Source of the DNA: Stomoxys calcitrans
Taxonomy: Eukaryota; Arthropoda; Insecta; Diptera; Muscidae
DNA length: 64,000 nt
Reading direction: 5' to 3'
NCBI RefSeq assembly: GCF_963082655.1
Contig: NC_081555.1
Coordinates: 153,145,378 to 153,209,377 of the forward strand
Positions within the stretch are counted from its first letter, which is position 1. Every line of letters starts with the position of its first letter. Made by a program: the position numbers and the translations under genes. Below the pieces are notes generated by a model. That model was not told the origin of the DNA, ran no database searches, and saw only the letters and a program-made list of their open reading frames with translations. Of this stretch, positions 25,338 to 35,769 are shown piece after piece.

Positions 25338-25835
25338 GATCGGCAGGATCTCCGCCTGCAGGACCGTACCATAATACGGTCAGCCTATCCTGCAGGCGGA
25401 TAATAGTCTTCAGTGCCCTAGTGTTCATGTTCTCTGAACCTGTTATATTACCATTTCGTTGCACTTTTTTCCATCGCAGTCCACCAAACTACTGAGGCGT
25501 AACTAAGTACCGGTCTAATCACGCTCCTGTAGAGCCAGTGGACTGTCCTAGGATTCAGGGCCCTTTCGGGCCTACGGTTCGTCTACATTATGCCCAACAT
25601 CAGTGAGCCTTCCCGGCACGCTCCCGAATGTGACACTTCCAATTCAGTTTCCTGTGCAAGATCACGTCTAAGTATTTGACCTATTCAGTTATTGAAATTG
25701 TTCTTTTGAGGAGTAGATTTCGGTCTTCTCTGGTTAACATTGAGAACCCTATGTTTAACCTAGTCTTGAGCTATCTGGAAGAACCGTTTGGCCTTTCTGC
25801 ATAGGTGGTTCGGATCCTTACCCCTTAAAAGTATT
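25338..25835 (-). pseudogene. LINE reverse transcriptase C-terminal remnant
   Basis: In shifting minus-strand frames the sequence reads as the end of a LINE RT, with RALNPRTVHWLYRSVIRPVL and SYASVVWWTAM just upstream of the RNase H domain. Stops and frameshifts interrupt it. Together with 24,836-25,337 it is one 5'-truncated LINE copy of about 1 kb. Confidence 0.75.
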
Positions 25836-25849
25836 ATAACATCGTCTAA

Positions 25850-26597
25850 AATTTCATCGAAATCGGATAAAAATAATTGGAGCTATATTTAAACATGGTC
25901 TAATATGGGCCATATTCGGTTTTGAAAATCGGGGGTCTCTAGTATATCTTCTTATCTCAACTTTCAGCAAGAGTTGGAATATCTTTCTGACTAAATTCAA
26001 GCCTAACGCATATCCAAATCTGAATCGATCTGGCGCCAAATTAACGAAGGATATCGAAGGGCCTAACACAACTCACTGTCCCATATTTCAGCAAAATCGG
26101 ATAGTAAATGTAGCTTTTTATGGGCCTGAGAACTCAATCGGAGGATCGGTCTATATGGCAGCTATATCCAAATCTGGACCGATCTGAGCCAAAATGACGA
26201 AGGATGTCGAAAAGGCCTAACACAACGCACTGTACCAAATTTCAGCAAAATCGGGTAATAAATGTAGCTTTTATATACCTAAGACCCTAAATAGGCGGAT
26301 CGGTCTATATGGGGGGCTATATCAAGATATAGTTCGATATAGCCCATCTTCGAACTTTACCTGCTTATGGACAAAAAATGAATCTGTGCAAAGTTTCAGC
26401 GCAATATCTCTATTTTGAAAGTCTGTAGCGTGATTTTCAACTGACAGACGGACAGACGGACGGACATATCTAGATCGCCTAGATTTTTACGCTGCTCAAG
26501 AGCAATATATACTTTATAGGGTCGGAAATGGATATTTGGATTTGTTGCAAACGGAATGACAAAATTAATATACCTCTTAGGTGGTGGCTATAAAAAT
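25850..26597 (-). mobile_element. DINE-like element, type A, inverted, 3'-truncated
   Basis: About three monomers, then GACAGACGGACAGACGGACGG (26,445-26,465), the core TATATACTTTATAGGGTCGG and a worn 5' end (AATATACCTCTTAGGTGGTGGCTATAAAAA). Confidence 0.8.
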
Positions 26598-26599
26598 GT

Positions 26600-27331
26600 T
26601 CCACCTAGTCGTTAAGACTCGAACCGGGCGCCTTCGTCAAAAACCCTTGCTAACCAGTCATCTGTCGGCTAGTAGAGCCTGGCGCAATCGATCTACCATC
26701 ACCATCGAGATCTCAGTACCAGACAACGTGCTACGACCTGATACTACCACCGCAGCTGTTGGGTCTTTGGGCTCCAGATCTGCCGCTTCACTGGAAACAG
26801 ACCCATTTCTTCAAACGACTAATGGATAACACGGTGTGAATTTCTCCGAAAATAGCTATCTATTACGAGATGGAGAAAATTCTTGCTGAACGAAATAAAA
26901 ATACTTCTGCACCATTCAAAGGTTCAAACAAGATACCTTATCTAACCTAACCTGCTTTTTACTTACCTGGATAGATTGCAAATTCTAGAAAAATGTTGTT
27001 TTAGCACCATAAACACTTCTATAATGCATGCCAAGTATGGCCTAAATTGCTTAAAATCCTGGTACAGCTCTCTTACAAGCCGATTTTCCCATTGGCCTTT
27101 TTAAGAAACTAGAGTGAACAATTCTTTGCCGATTTTGATGAAACTTGCAAGTGGTATTCTATCCTATACGGCAATAACCTGATATAGCTTCTTTATGAAT
27201 TCTTGTTTCGATGTAAATACTTGAGCAACTGGGAGAGTTAAATCGTTCAAGGATCTTAAAAACACGCAACCCATGGTGCAGAGTAGTAATCAACCCTGCT
27301 GAAATTGGACATTAACTTTATTTTATTAATT
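26600..27331. other. Spacer 3' of peptide gene copy 1
   Basis: Contains worn type C-like words near 26,990-27,230 (CCTGGTACAGCTCTCTTACAAGCCGA). The 82-codon plus-strand frame at 26,581-26,829 has no recognisable domain. Confidence 0.4.
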
Positions 27332-27384
27332 TTTATTAACAACTGTCAAAGTTAGAATATTTCTTTTCCATTAAATAAGTATTT

Positions 27385-27768
27385 TTAGCGCACATTACAA
27401 ATACCACTAGTTGCACTCCGCCCCAATCCCCTACATTGATATGAAGGTGCAACCACAAGCTCTACAAATGAAATTTATTATAATTTCAAAAAAAAGATGT
27501 ATTTAATACAATGCGCAACTTACTTGGTTGTCCCAACATCTCACGATTACAATTCTGTCCATCTATTTCACATTGAGACAATAAATAGCAATAAGGCCGA
27601 GCGGCGGCACAAAGTAGGGTTTCATCTTTTTCCTGCGCAATTATAGAGACATGCCTGTACGGATGCGGCAAGAACTGGAAAAATGTTAAGTGACAGTATC
27701 AATCTAATTGGAATAAATGGTATTAAAAAAAAAACTTACTTACCCAAGATTATGCAAAGTTTAAACAT
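27385..27768 (-). pseudogene. Secreted Cys-rich peptide gene, copy 1 (frameshifted)
   Basis: Three exons on the minus strand: 27,744-27,768, 27,524-27,674 and 27,385-27,461, with GT-AG introns in phase 1. Exon 1 encodes MFKLCIIL; exon 2 starts with VLAASVQAC, the end of a signal peptide. In exon 2 a run of five T on the plus strand (27,627-27,631) carries one base more than the family requires, so the frame reaches a stop soon after the second cysteine. Beyond it, in the other frame, the later cysteines are intact (RPYCYLLSQCEIDGQNCNRE). Exon 3 in its own frame ends with SGICNVR and a stop. Splice sites, TATA box and AATAAA (27,332-27,337, minus) remain, so loss is recent or this is a homopolymer sequencing error. 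The spacing between cysteines 3 and 4 is only six residues. Confidence 0.8.
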
Positions 27769-27814
27769 TTTAGTGACGACTGGTACACTATTGGAAGTCT
27801 CACTGCATGTTCAG

Positions 27815-27823
27815 TCTTTTATA
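27815..27823 (-). promoter_or_regulatory. TATA box of copy 1
   Basis: TATAAAAGA about 50 bp before the ATG; the same position as in all seven paralogues. Confidence 0.7.
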
Positions 27824-27928
27824 CCAAATGAAAAAATAATAAAAAGCTTGAAAGCAGAATTCGTGACAAATGACGTAAAAAAATTTATTGACTTAAATGC
27901 AAAACATTATTCATCTGAAAGCAATTAT

Positions 27929-28690
27929 AACAAGTAAAAGCGTGCTAAGTTCGTCCGGGCCGAATATTATATACCCTCCACCATGGGTCGCATTTGTCGA
28001 GCTCTCGCCACGGTATCTCTTTTTAGGCAAACAAAGGATAAAAGAAAAGAATTGCTATGTTATTGGAACAATATCAAGTTATGTTTCATTTCGGACCATA
28101 ATTGAACTGAATATTGGAGGCCATAGTAGAAGTCATTGTGTAAAATTTCAGCCAAATCTCTTAAGAATTAGGCTATAAACCGATTCCTGTCAATTTCGAC
28201 ACCTATGTTAAAGGTCATAAGAGAAGCCGTTGTACAAAATTTCAGCTAAATCGGATAATTCTAGTGGCTCAAGAAGTCAAGCCCCAGATCGGTTTATATG
28301 GAAGCTATATCGGGCTATGAACCGATTTAAACTATTCTTAGCACAGTTGTTGAAAGTCAGAACGAAGCACCTCATGCAAAATTTCAGCCAAATCGGATAA
28401 TAATTGCGTCCTCTAGAGGCTCAAGAAGTCAAAACCCCAGATCGGTTTGTGTGGCAGCTATATCAGGTTATGGACCGATTTGAACTATTCTTAGCATAAT
28501 TGTTGAAAGTCATAACAAAACACCTCATGCAAAATTTCAGCCAACTCAGATAAGAATTGCACCGTCTAGTGGCTCAAGAAGTCAAGATCAAGATGCGTAC
28601 CCTAGTGGAGTGGATCAAGAAGTCCAATTCAGGATCGGTTTATATGGCAGCTATGTCAGGTTATATACCGATTTGAACCATGTTAGATGT
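27929..28690 (-). mobile_element. DINE-like element, type B, inverted, 5'-truncated
   Basis: The left end AACAAGTAAAAGCGTGCTAAGTTCGTCCGGGCCGAATATTATATACCCTCCACCATGGGTCGC is the type B 3' end in reverse. About four monomers follow. It starts about 105 bp upstream of the TATA box of gene copy 1, so any distal promoter there must be short or transposon-derived. Confidence 0.85.
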
Positions 28691-28916
28691 TGTGTTAGGT
28701 TTAAGTGGCAGTCAGTCACTAGACTCACTTAGACGTTTTCGTTCATTGTGATATCACAGAAGGAGAAAATGGAAGAGGGCTTTTAGTGCCTACCGTTGAA
28801 CCACCCAAATCGCTTTAAAAATCCAATAACTTGCGAATATTAACCTCCGCTAAATCAGACAGGTTCTTTCTTTGAGAACTTGTTCTTGTGGTATCACAAT
28901 GGACGAAAACGTCTAA
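28690..28916 (-). mobile_element. LINE 3' end fragment
   Basis: In reverse it matches the LINE 3' end at 51.46-51.66 kb: TTTGAGAACTT/GAGAACTTG, TGTGGTATCACAATGGAC and GTCTAAGTGAG, ending in a CCTAACAC-type tail. The two copies are inverted relative to each other. Confidence 0.7.
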
Positions 28917-29756
28917 GTGAGTGTTAAATTTCTTACTTTTGACCCTTATATTGCTATGATCGCAGAATGTGTCCGGCACAAGGGTGTTTTTGGGGGTAAG
29001 GGGGATCCCCCTGCATCTGATTCGTGCTATAGTCTCAAATACCTTTCATTTGACCCTAATATTGTCATTAGTAGCCTATATTTCCTTTTGGGGGCTTTAG
29101 AGCTGGGGCGGCCGCCTTAGACATCCCTTCTTAAATAAGTGTACCAAATTACTGTTTTCGAGTTATTATAAACAAACAAAATTTAGCGTAAATCGGTGCA
29201 CCCATCCCCGAAATATAACGTTTTTGACACCAAGGAATACATTTTTATGTCACTCTACTTTAAAATACCTTTCATTTGATACCCATATTGCCCAAAGCGG
29301 TGAAAGAGTCCTGTTGGGGGGTTTTTTGGGGTGGGGGACCCCCCCGAACACTTTGGACAAAATTTGCATATCATATTCGTACTGTACTCTTAAATACCTT
29401 TCATTTGATACCCATATTATCCCAATCGTTAAACATGTCCGCCCGGGTGAGTTTTGGGATGGGGTGTCCCCCCAGGTTATTGGTCCCAAAATTGTATACC
29501 AATTTCGTATTTTTGGGGTACCATAAGGTGGCATACACAATATCGCTTAAATCGGTGCACGTATCTCCGAGATCTGGCGTTTTTGAAAGTCGAGGTATGG
29601 GAGAGGGTCCACCCCCCTTCGGATATCAAAAAATGAAGTACTCTATTTTCACCGGGGGCCCAAACTCTAGCATCTGTAAAAATTTCAGAAAATCGGTTCA
29701 TCAGTTTTTTGAGTTTATACGGAACAGACAAACAAACAAACAAAACGTAAAAATTT
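28917..29756 (+). repeat. Type E array, third locus
   Basis: Units with CCTTTCATTTGATACCCATATTG, then the 3' part with AATCGGTGCACGTATCTCCGAGATCTGGCG and TTCAGAAAATCGGTTCATCAG, and a CAAACAAACAAACAAAACG tail. A type A DINE-like 5' end starts immediately after it. Confidence 0.75.
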
Positions 29757-31194
29757 CATTTTTATACCCACCACCGAAGGATGGGGGCATATTCATTTCG
29801 TCATCCGGTTTGCAACACATCGAAATATCCATTTCCGACCCTATAAAGTATATATGTTCTTGATCGGCGTAAAAATCTAAGACGATCTAGACATGTCCGT
29901 CTGTCTGTTACAAATCACGCTACAGTCTTCAAAAAAAGAGAAATTGAGCTGAAACTTTGCACAGACCTTTTTTTTTTGTCCATAAGCAGGTTAAGTTCGA
30001 AGATGATATAGCCCCCATATAGACCGATCCATCGATTTAGGGTCTTAGGCCAATTAAAGCCACATTTATTATCCGATTTTCCTGAAATTTGGGACAGTGA
30101 GTTGTGTTAGGTCCTCCGTCATCCTTCGTCAATTTGGCTCAGATCGGTCCAGATTTGGATATAGCTGCTATATAGAACGATCCTCCTATTTAGGGTCTTA
30201 GACCCATAAAAGCCACATTTACTATCAGATTTGGCTGAAATTAAGGGACAGTAAGTTGTCTTGGGCCCTTCGGCATCTTTCGTCAATTTGGCTCAGATCG
30301 GTCCAGATTTGGATATAGCTGCCATATAGACCGATCCTCCGATTTAGGGTCTTAGGCCAATTAAAGCCACATTTATTGTCCGATTTTGCTGAAATTTGGG
30401 ACAGTAAGTTGTGTTAGGTTTTTCGACATCCTTCGTCAATTTGGCTCAGATCGGTCTAGATTTGGATATAGCTGCCATATAGACCGATCCTCCGATTTAG
30501 GGTATTAGGCCCATAAAAGCCACATTTACTATCCGAATTAGCTGAAATTAGGGACAGTGAGTTGTCTTAGTTCCTTCGACATCCTTCGCCAACAAGGCTC
30601 AGATCAGTCTAGATTTAGATATGGCTGCCCTATATATCGATTCTCCGATTTAGAGTCTTAGGCCCATAAAAGCCTCATTTATTATCCGATTTTGCTGAAA
30701 TTTGGGACAGTGCGTTCTATTAGCCCATTCGACATCCTTCGCCAACAAGGCTCAGATCAGTCTAGATTTGGATATGGCTGCCCTATATATCGAATCTCCG
30801 ATTTAGAGTCTTAGGCCCATGAAAGTCACTTTTATTATCCGATTTTGCTGAAATTTGGTACAGTGAGTTGTGTTAGGCCCTTCGACATCCCTCTTCAATG
30901 TGGTTCAGATCTGGCCAGATTTGGATATAGCTGCCATATAGATCGATTTCTCGATTTAATGTTTTGGGGCCATAAAAGGCGAATTTATTGTACGATGTTG
31001 CCGAAATTTGGGACAATTGAACAATGACTTGTACTTATTAGTATTTGGTCCAAATCGTATTTCGATATAACTGCTATGGGGCATAAGATATGAATTTTGC
31101 ACCGGATTTTGATGAAAGGTGGTTTACATATATTCCGGAGGTGGTGGGTATCCAAAGTTCGTCCCGGCCGAACTTAACGCCTTTTTTCTTGTTA
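29757..31194 (+). mobile_element. DINE-like element, type A, full length
   Basis: 5' end TTTATACCCACCACCGAAGGATGGGGGCATA, core at about 29,838-29,863, minimal GTCCGTCTGTCTG tract, seven or more monomers. The 3' end is CCGGAGGTGGTGGGTATCCAAAGTTCGTCCCGGCCGAAC followed by TTAACGCCTTTTTTCTTGTT. The hairpin has one mismatch (T for G). Confidence 0.88.
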
Positions 31195-31211
31195 TCTATT
31201 ATATATAATAG

Positions 31212-31292
31212 ACAAATGAATATTTCGATGTGTTGCAAACGGAATGACAAAATGAATATACCCCCATCCTTTGGTGGTGGGTACAAAAATAT
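31212..31292 (-). mobile_element. Solo type A 5' end, inverted, tail to tail
   Basis: AATATTTCGATGTGTTGCAAACGGAATGACAAAATGAATATACCCCCATCCTTTGGTGGTGGGTACAAAAA is the type A 5' end in reverse. It begins about 20 bp after the 3' end of the preceding type A element. Confidence 0.8.
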
Positions 31293-31500
31293 TCAAATGA
31301 CGAACATTTACACACTTACTCATATATATCAACACTACTCATACATCAATTGGTGATATTCGCCAAATGCAAAAGGGGTAATTTGTTTTCAAGCTTAAAC
31401 CTGAATCTAATCGCAGTTCGTGACGAAAAAAAAGTTCGTTCCTTGAAACTTAAATGGATTTTTGCAAAAAAAAAAAAAAAAAACGTTAGGTAATCGGTTA
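31293..31500. other. Spacer 3' of peptide gene copy 2
   Basis: A run of about 20 A lies near 31,465-31,483. Nothing else recognised. Confidence 0.4.
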
Positions 31501-31535
31501 CATTTATTTAAAATATGGGTTTCTTCCATTCAAAT

Positions 31536-31924
31536 TCAACGTCGACGCACATTACAAATGCCACTTGTTTGTCCTTTTAGAAATCCATGACACAGATACG
31601 AAGGAACGGTTACAAGTTCTGAAAATTTAAGACATTAAAAATTTCAAACAGCATGACATTTAAGTCAGAACTCACTGGGTTCTCCCATCATCAGCCGATT
31701 ACAATTTTGTCCATTTATATCGCATTGAGACAATAGGTAGCAAGTTCTTCCTTTTCCATCAGAGGCACACAGCAGAGTAGGATCGCTGCCCACACAACTC
31801 TGGCGGCATGCCTGGACTGTTGCAGCAGCAAGGACTAGCACATTTTTAGAAGATTTGAAATTAAAATAGGAGGATATAAAGCCTTAGATAAAATCTCACC
31901 CAAGAGCAAAAGAAATTTAAGCAT
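31536..31924 (-). CDS. Secreted Cys-rich peptide gene, copy 2
   Basis: Three exons: 31,900-31,924, 31,676-31,834 and 31,536-31,618, giving 88 residues. Exon 1 encodes MLKFLLLL and splits codon 9 after its first base; both introns are phase 1 with GT-AG ends. The signal peptide should end after ATVQA. The mature part has eight cysteines: ACRQSC, DPTLLCASDG, RTC, SQC, QNC, then YLC and GIC in exon 3, with a basic end (NVRRR). The spacing is C-x3-C-x8-C-x8-C-x5-C-x6-C. CASDG recalls the third-cysteine region of Kazal inhibitors. Expected to be secreted; target unknown. AATAAA lies at 31,503-31,508 (minus). The start is fixed by the exon 1 pattern shared with seven paralogues. Confidence 0.87.
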
Positions 31925-31973
31925 ATTTGCTGTTGATGATGGCACAAGAATTGGAGGAACAATGGGATTCAAA

Positions 31974-31982
31974 CCTTTTATA
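31974..31982 (-). promoter_or_regulatory. TATA box of copy 2
   Basis: TATAAAAGG, 50 bp before the ATG. Confidence 0.7.
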
Positions 31983-32049
31983 GAAACTATTAAATAACCA
32001 GCTAGTAAGTCTATATATAATTATATATAAATAGATGTTTGTTTTGCTA

Positions 32050-32245
32050 TTGGGTTGCCCAAAAAGTAATTCGTGATTTTTCATATAGTCTGCGTTGACA
32101 AATTTTTTCACAGCTTGTGACTCTGTAATTGCATTCTTTCTTCTGTCAGTTATCAGCTGTTACTTTTAGCTTGCTTTAGAAAAAAAGTATATTTGATTAA
32201 AGTTCATTCTAAGTTAAAAATGCATTTACTTTTTGGGCAACCCAA
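32050..32245 (-). mobile_element. Tc1/mariner-type MITE, copy 2, internally deleted
   Basis: Same family as the copy at 18,449, opposite orientation, flanked by TA. The left end is TTGGGTTGCCCAAAAAGTAATTCGTGAT. On the right the sequence jumps from AAAAATGCATTTACTTTTTGGGCAACCCAA, missing about 30 bp that include the inner part of the right inverted repeat. The deletion joins two TTACTTT words. Confidence 0.9.
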
Positions 32246-32418
32246 TATATACAAAATGCATAAGGCACCATTCAGTTGTCATAACACATTTTTAAATACA
32301 TACAACTAAAAGCTAAAGTAGAATGAAGACGGCTATATAATATCTTATACCACTGAGTGGAACTACTACTGCTTGAAATTAAATAGGTTAGCTATCGATC
32401 TGACGGTATAGATGTATA

Positions 32419-33036
32419 TTTTTATACCCTAACCCCCACTGTGGTACTGGGTATTATTAGTTTGTGCATTTGTTTGCAACGCTAAGAAGGAGATGAGCTA
32501 GACCCATTGATGAGTATATCGACAGACTCAGAATAACTTTCTGATTCGATTTGGGCATGTTCGTCTGTCCGTCCGTCCATCTGTCCGTCCCTCCGTCCAT
32601 CCGTCCGTTCATCTGTCCGTCCTTCCGTCCATCTGTCCGTCTGTCAGTCCATCTGTCCGTCTGTGAGTCCATGTATTCTTATAATCAAAGTGCAGGTCGT
32701 ATTTGTTGTCATCATCACAAAATTCTGCAAATGTCACATGCCCACGGACGAACCCCATTGATTTTGGTAAAAATCGGTTCAGATTTAGATATAGCTCCCA
32801 TGTATATGTATCGCCCGATTTGCAATTAAATGGCCGTAAAAGCTATAATTTTCAGCCGATATGCACAAAAATTTGGCACGAATCGTTTTGTTACAGATTT
32901 TAACATATCTGCAAAATTTCATCAAAATCGGTTCAGATGTGGACATGGCACCAGTGCAGATTTAGATGCAGATTTAGGCTAGGTGTAGGGTATTAAATAG
33001 TCGGCTCCACCCGACTGTAACCTTTCCTTACTGGTT
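32419..33036 (+). mobile_element. DINE-like element, type D, complete
   Basis: 5' end TTTATACCCTAACCCCCACTGTGGTACTGGGTATTATTAG, itself an inverted repeat (ATACCC/GGGTAT). Then GAAGGAGATGAGCTAGACCCATTG, a GTCY tract at about 32,561-32,672 and two monomers with GATATAGCTCCCATGTATATG. The 3' end is GGTGTAGGGTATTAAATAGTCGGCTCCACCCGACTGTAACCTTTCCTTACTGGTT with a GTCGG..CCGAC hairpin. Confidence 0.85.
32561..32672 (+). repeat. (GTCY)n tract in the type D element
   Basis: Tetranucleotide tract of GTCC and GTCT with ATCT interruptions, typical of the microsatellite inside mini-me/DINE elements. Confidence 0.9.
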
Positions 33037-33300
33037 ATATTGTGAGATAATGTACAGAACATCTTTTGCAAATTTTGGATAGAGAGATAAATAGAGATGG
33101 CTCAAAGCCATTAGGGATGCTCGTTCGTTTTCACCTCTTTCGTTTTCACCTCAGAGCATATCGGTGCTTTATTACTCGAGGGCTGTGCACATAGAGACAG
33201 TTCACCATTAGACGCTTTATAGGTACAGGCAAAACAATAATTCGTTGGCCATAAACGAAGTTTTCGACAAGTAAACTACTTTTGTTAAAAACTTTGGAGC
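33037..33300. other. Spacer
   Basis: Low-complexity stretch with a partial duplication of TTCGTTTTCACCTC near 33,123-33,154; nothing else recognised. Confidence 0.4.
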
Positions 33301-33301
33301 T

Positions 33302-35012
33302 TTTATTATACCCTCCACCATAGGACGGGGGTATACTAATTTCGTCATTCTGTTTGTAACTACCCGAAATATTCGTCTGAGACCCCATAAAGTATATAAA
33401 TTCTTGATCGTCGCGACATTTTATGTCGATCTAGCCATGTCCGTCCGTCCGTCTGTCTGTTGAAAGCACGACAACTTTCGAGGGAGTAAATCTAGCCGCT
33501 TGAAATTTTGCACAAATACTCCTTACTAGCGTAGGTCGGTTGGGATTGTAAATGGGCCATATCGGTCCAAGTTTTGATATAGCTGCCATATAAAGCGATC
33601 TTGGGTCTTGACTTCTTGAGCCTCTAGAGGGCGCAATTCTAATACGATTTGGCTGAAAATTTGCATGAGGTGTTTTGTTGTGACTTTCAACAACTGTGCC
33701 ATGAATATTTCATATCGGTCCATATCCTGGCATAGCTGCCATATAAACCGATCTGGGGTCTTGACTTCGTCAGCCACTAGAGGTCGCAATTATTATCCGA
33801 TTTGTCTGAAATTTTGCATGAGGTGTTTTATTATGACATCCAACAACTGCGCTAAGTATGGTTTAAATCGGTCCATAACCTGATACAGCTGCCATATACA
33901 CAAATCTGGGGTCTTGACTTTTTGAACCACTAGAGGGCGCAATTATTATCCGATTTAGCTGAAATTTCGTATGGGGTGTTTTATTATGACATCCAACAAT
34001 TATGCTAAGTGTGGTTTAAGTCGGTCCATAACCTGTTATAGCTTCCATATAAACCTATCTGGGGTCTTGACTTCTTTAGCCTCTAGAGGGCGCAATTCTC
34101 ATCCGATTTGGCAGACATTTTGTACAACGGCTTTCCTCATGACCTTCAACATACGTGTCTAATATGGTCTGAATCGCTCAATAGCTTGATTTGGCTGAAA
34201 TTTTGCATTAGATGTTTTATTATGACATCCAACAACTATGTTAAGTGTGGTTCAAATCGGTCCATAACCTGATATAGCTGTCATATAAACCTATCTGGGG
34301 TCTTGACTTCTTTAGCCTCTAGAGGTCGCAATTCTCATCCGATTTGGCTGAAATTTTGCATGAGGTGTTTTCTTATGACTTCCAACTACAGTGTTAAGTA
34401 TGGTTCAATTCGGTTCATAATCTGGTAGCGCTGTCATATAAACCGATCTTGGATCTTGACTTCTTGAGCCAATAGAGCGCGCAATTCTCATCCAATTTGG
34501 CTGAAATTTTGCATGAGGATTTCCGTTATGACTTCAAACAATTGTGTTAAGTATGGTTCAATTCGGTTCATAATATGGTACAGCTGTCATATACACCGAT
34601 CTGGGATCTTGGCTTCTTGATCCACTAGAGGGCGCAATTATTAACCGATTTGGTTGAAATTTTGTACAACAGTTTCTCTCATGACCTTCAGCATACATGT
34701 CTAATATGGTCTGAATCGATCAATAGCTTGATACAGCTCCCATATAAACCTATCTCCCGATTTTGCTTCTTGAGCCCCCTACAAGGCGCAATTCTTATCC
34801 GAATGAACTGAAATAGCACAATGACTTCTACAATGTTCAGCATTCATTTATGGACCGAATCGAACTATAACTTGATATAGGTCTAATAGCATAACAGTTC
34901 TTATTCAATATTCTTACAAAGAGATACCGCACATAGAACTCGACAAATGCGATCCATGGTGGAGGGTATATAAAATTCGGCCCGGCCGAGCTTAGCACGC
35001 TCTTACTTGTTT
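33302..35012 (+). mobile_element. DINE-like element, type B, complete reference copy
   Basis: 5' end TTATTATACCCTCCACCATAGGACGGGGGTATACTAATTTCGTC, core CCCCATAAAGTATATAAATTCTTGATCGTCG, then GTCCGTCCGTCTGTCTG. About nine monomers follow with GATATAGCTGCCATATAAACCGATCT and CTCTAGAGGGCGCAATT. The 3' end is ATCCATGGTGGAGGGTATATAAAATTCGGCCCGGCCGAGCTTAGCACGCTCTTACTTGTT. The 5' CCCTCCACCAT pairs with the 3' ATGGTGGAGGG. Confidence 0.9.
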
Positions 35013-35184
35013 GTAATAATGTTGTCATTTGTCAACCGCATTTATTACAGCCTTAACAAATTTGCTCGAAATTTGAAACGGATTGTTTAATAACCCATCT
35101 GACAACATTCGCCGAGGTTCATCAAAATTGGTTCGGAATTAGATATAGGTATTAATTAGATGTAGGCCTTTCCTTACTGGTTTT
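35013..35184 (+). mobile_element. Type D 3' remnant
   Basis: TTCGCCGAGGTTCATCAAAATTGG and the end TTTCCTTACTGGTTTT match the type D 3' region; the hairpin is lost. Confidence 0.55.
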
Positions 35185-35355
35185 CATACTGCTAACGTCA
35201 TCTACATGTCAAGTCGGCTATTTTTGAGGCCGCCCTCGTGTTAGGCGTATTCCCTTAACATACATTTTCATATAATTTTCACAAAAAATTCACGGTTTAA
35301 AATCCAATTTGTATTTGAAATTTTGTTTTTGTCGATCTTGTTAATCAGTTTTAAA

Positions 35356-35713
35356 CTAAAAGCGTTGGCCTCTTACAGGTAGCCATCTGCCGGCTCTACA
35401 TCTATATGAAGGAACCTTTACAAGCACTGGAAGTAAAACTCGTTAAACTTTTAATTCCATATCATTGCATTCCAAACTTACAGGGTTGTCCAAGTCCAAA
35501 GCGTTCAATGTTTTTCTCATTTATACAGCAATCAGGCAATCGGATATAAGTTAAACCATCTGTTGCACAGCGAATAGTTCGAGTGCCAACTTGACAAGGA
35601 ATACCGCATGCCTGGACTGCTGCAGCTAATACTAAAAAAATATATTTTCAAATTTGTTTAAGCAATTATGGCTTTGAATTAATATTACCCAAGAGTATGA
35701 AAAGTTTTAACAT
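35356..35713 (-). CDS. Divergent secreted peptide gene, copy 3
   Basis: Exons 35,689-35,713, 35,482-35,631 and 35,356-35,426 give 81 residues. Exon 1 is MLKLFILL and exon 2 opens with VLAAAVQAC, so signal peptide and splice pattern follow the family. The cysteine set differs. Cysteines 1-3 are present (ACGIPC, IRCATDGLTY); the position of cysteine 4 is tyrosine. Cysteine 5 is followed at once by another cysteine (PDCC), and cysteine 6 is isoleucine. Exon 3 keeps cysteine 7 (SYRCRAGRW) but ends in RGQRF without cysteine 8. Six cysteines remain, an even number, so it could still fold. CATDGLTY resembles the C-x-x-D-G-x-T-Y of Kazal domains. An upstream in-frame ATG at 35,726 region reads into a stop and is not used. 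No clear AATAAA is visible nearby. Confidence 0.78.
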
Positions 35714-35758
35714 TTTTAATTTTCATTAAATACTGTCTGAAGATGCAAGCGATCTCAA

Positions 35759-35767
35759 CCTTATATA
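35759..35767 (-). promoter_or_regulatory. TATA box of copy 3
   Basis: TATATAAGG about 46-54 bp before the ATG. Confidence 0.65.
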
Positions 35768-35769
35768 AG

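Noticed and set aside
25021..25374. 117-codon plus-strand frame
   Set aside because: Shadow of the RNase H frame on the opposite strand.
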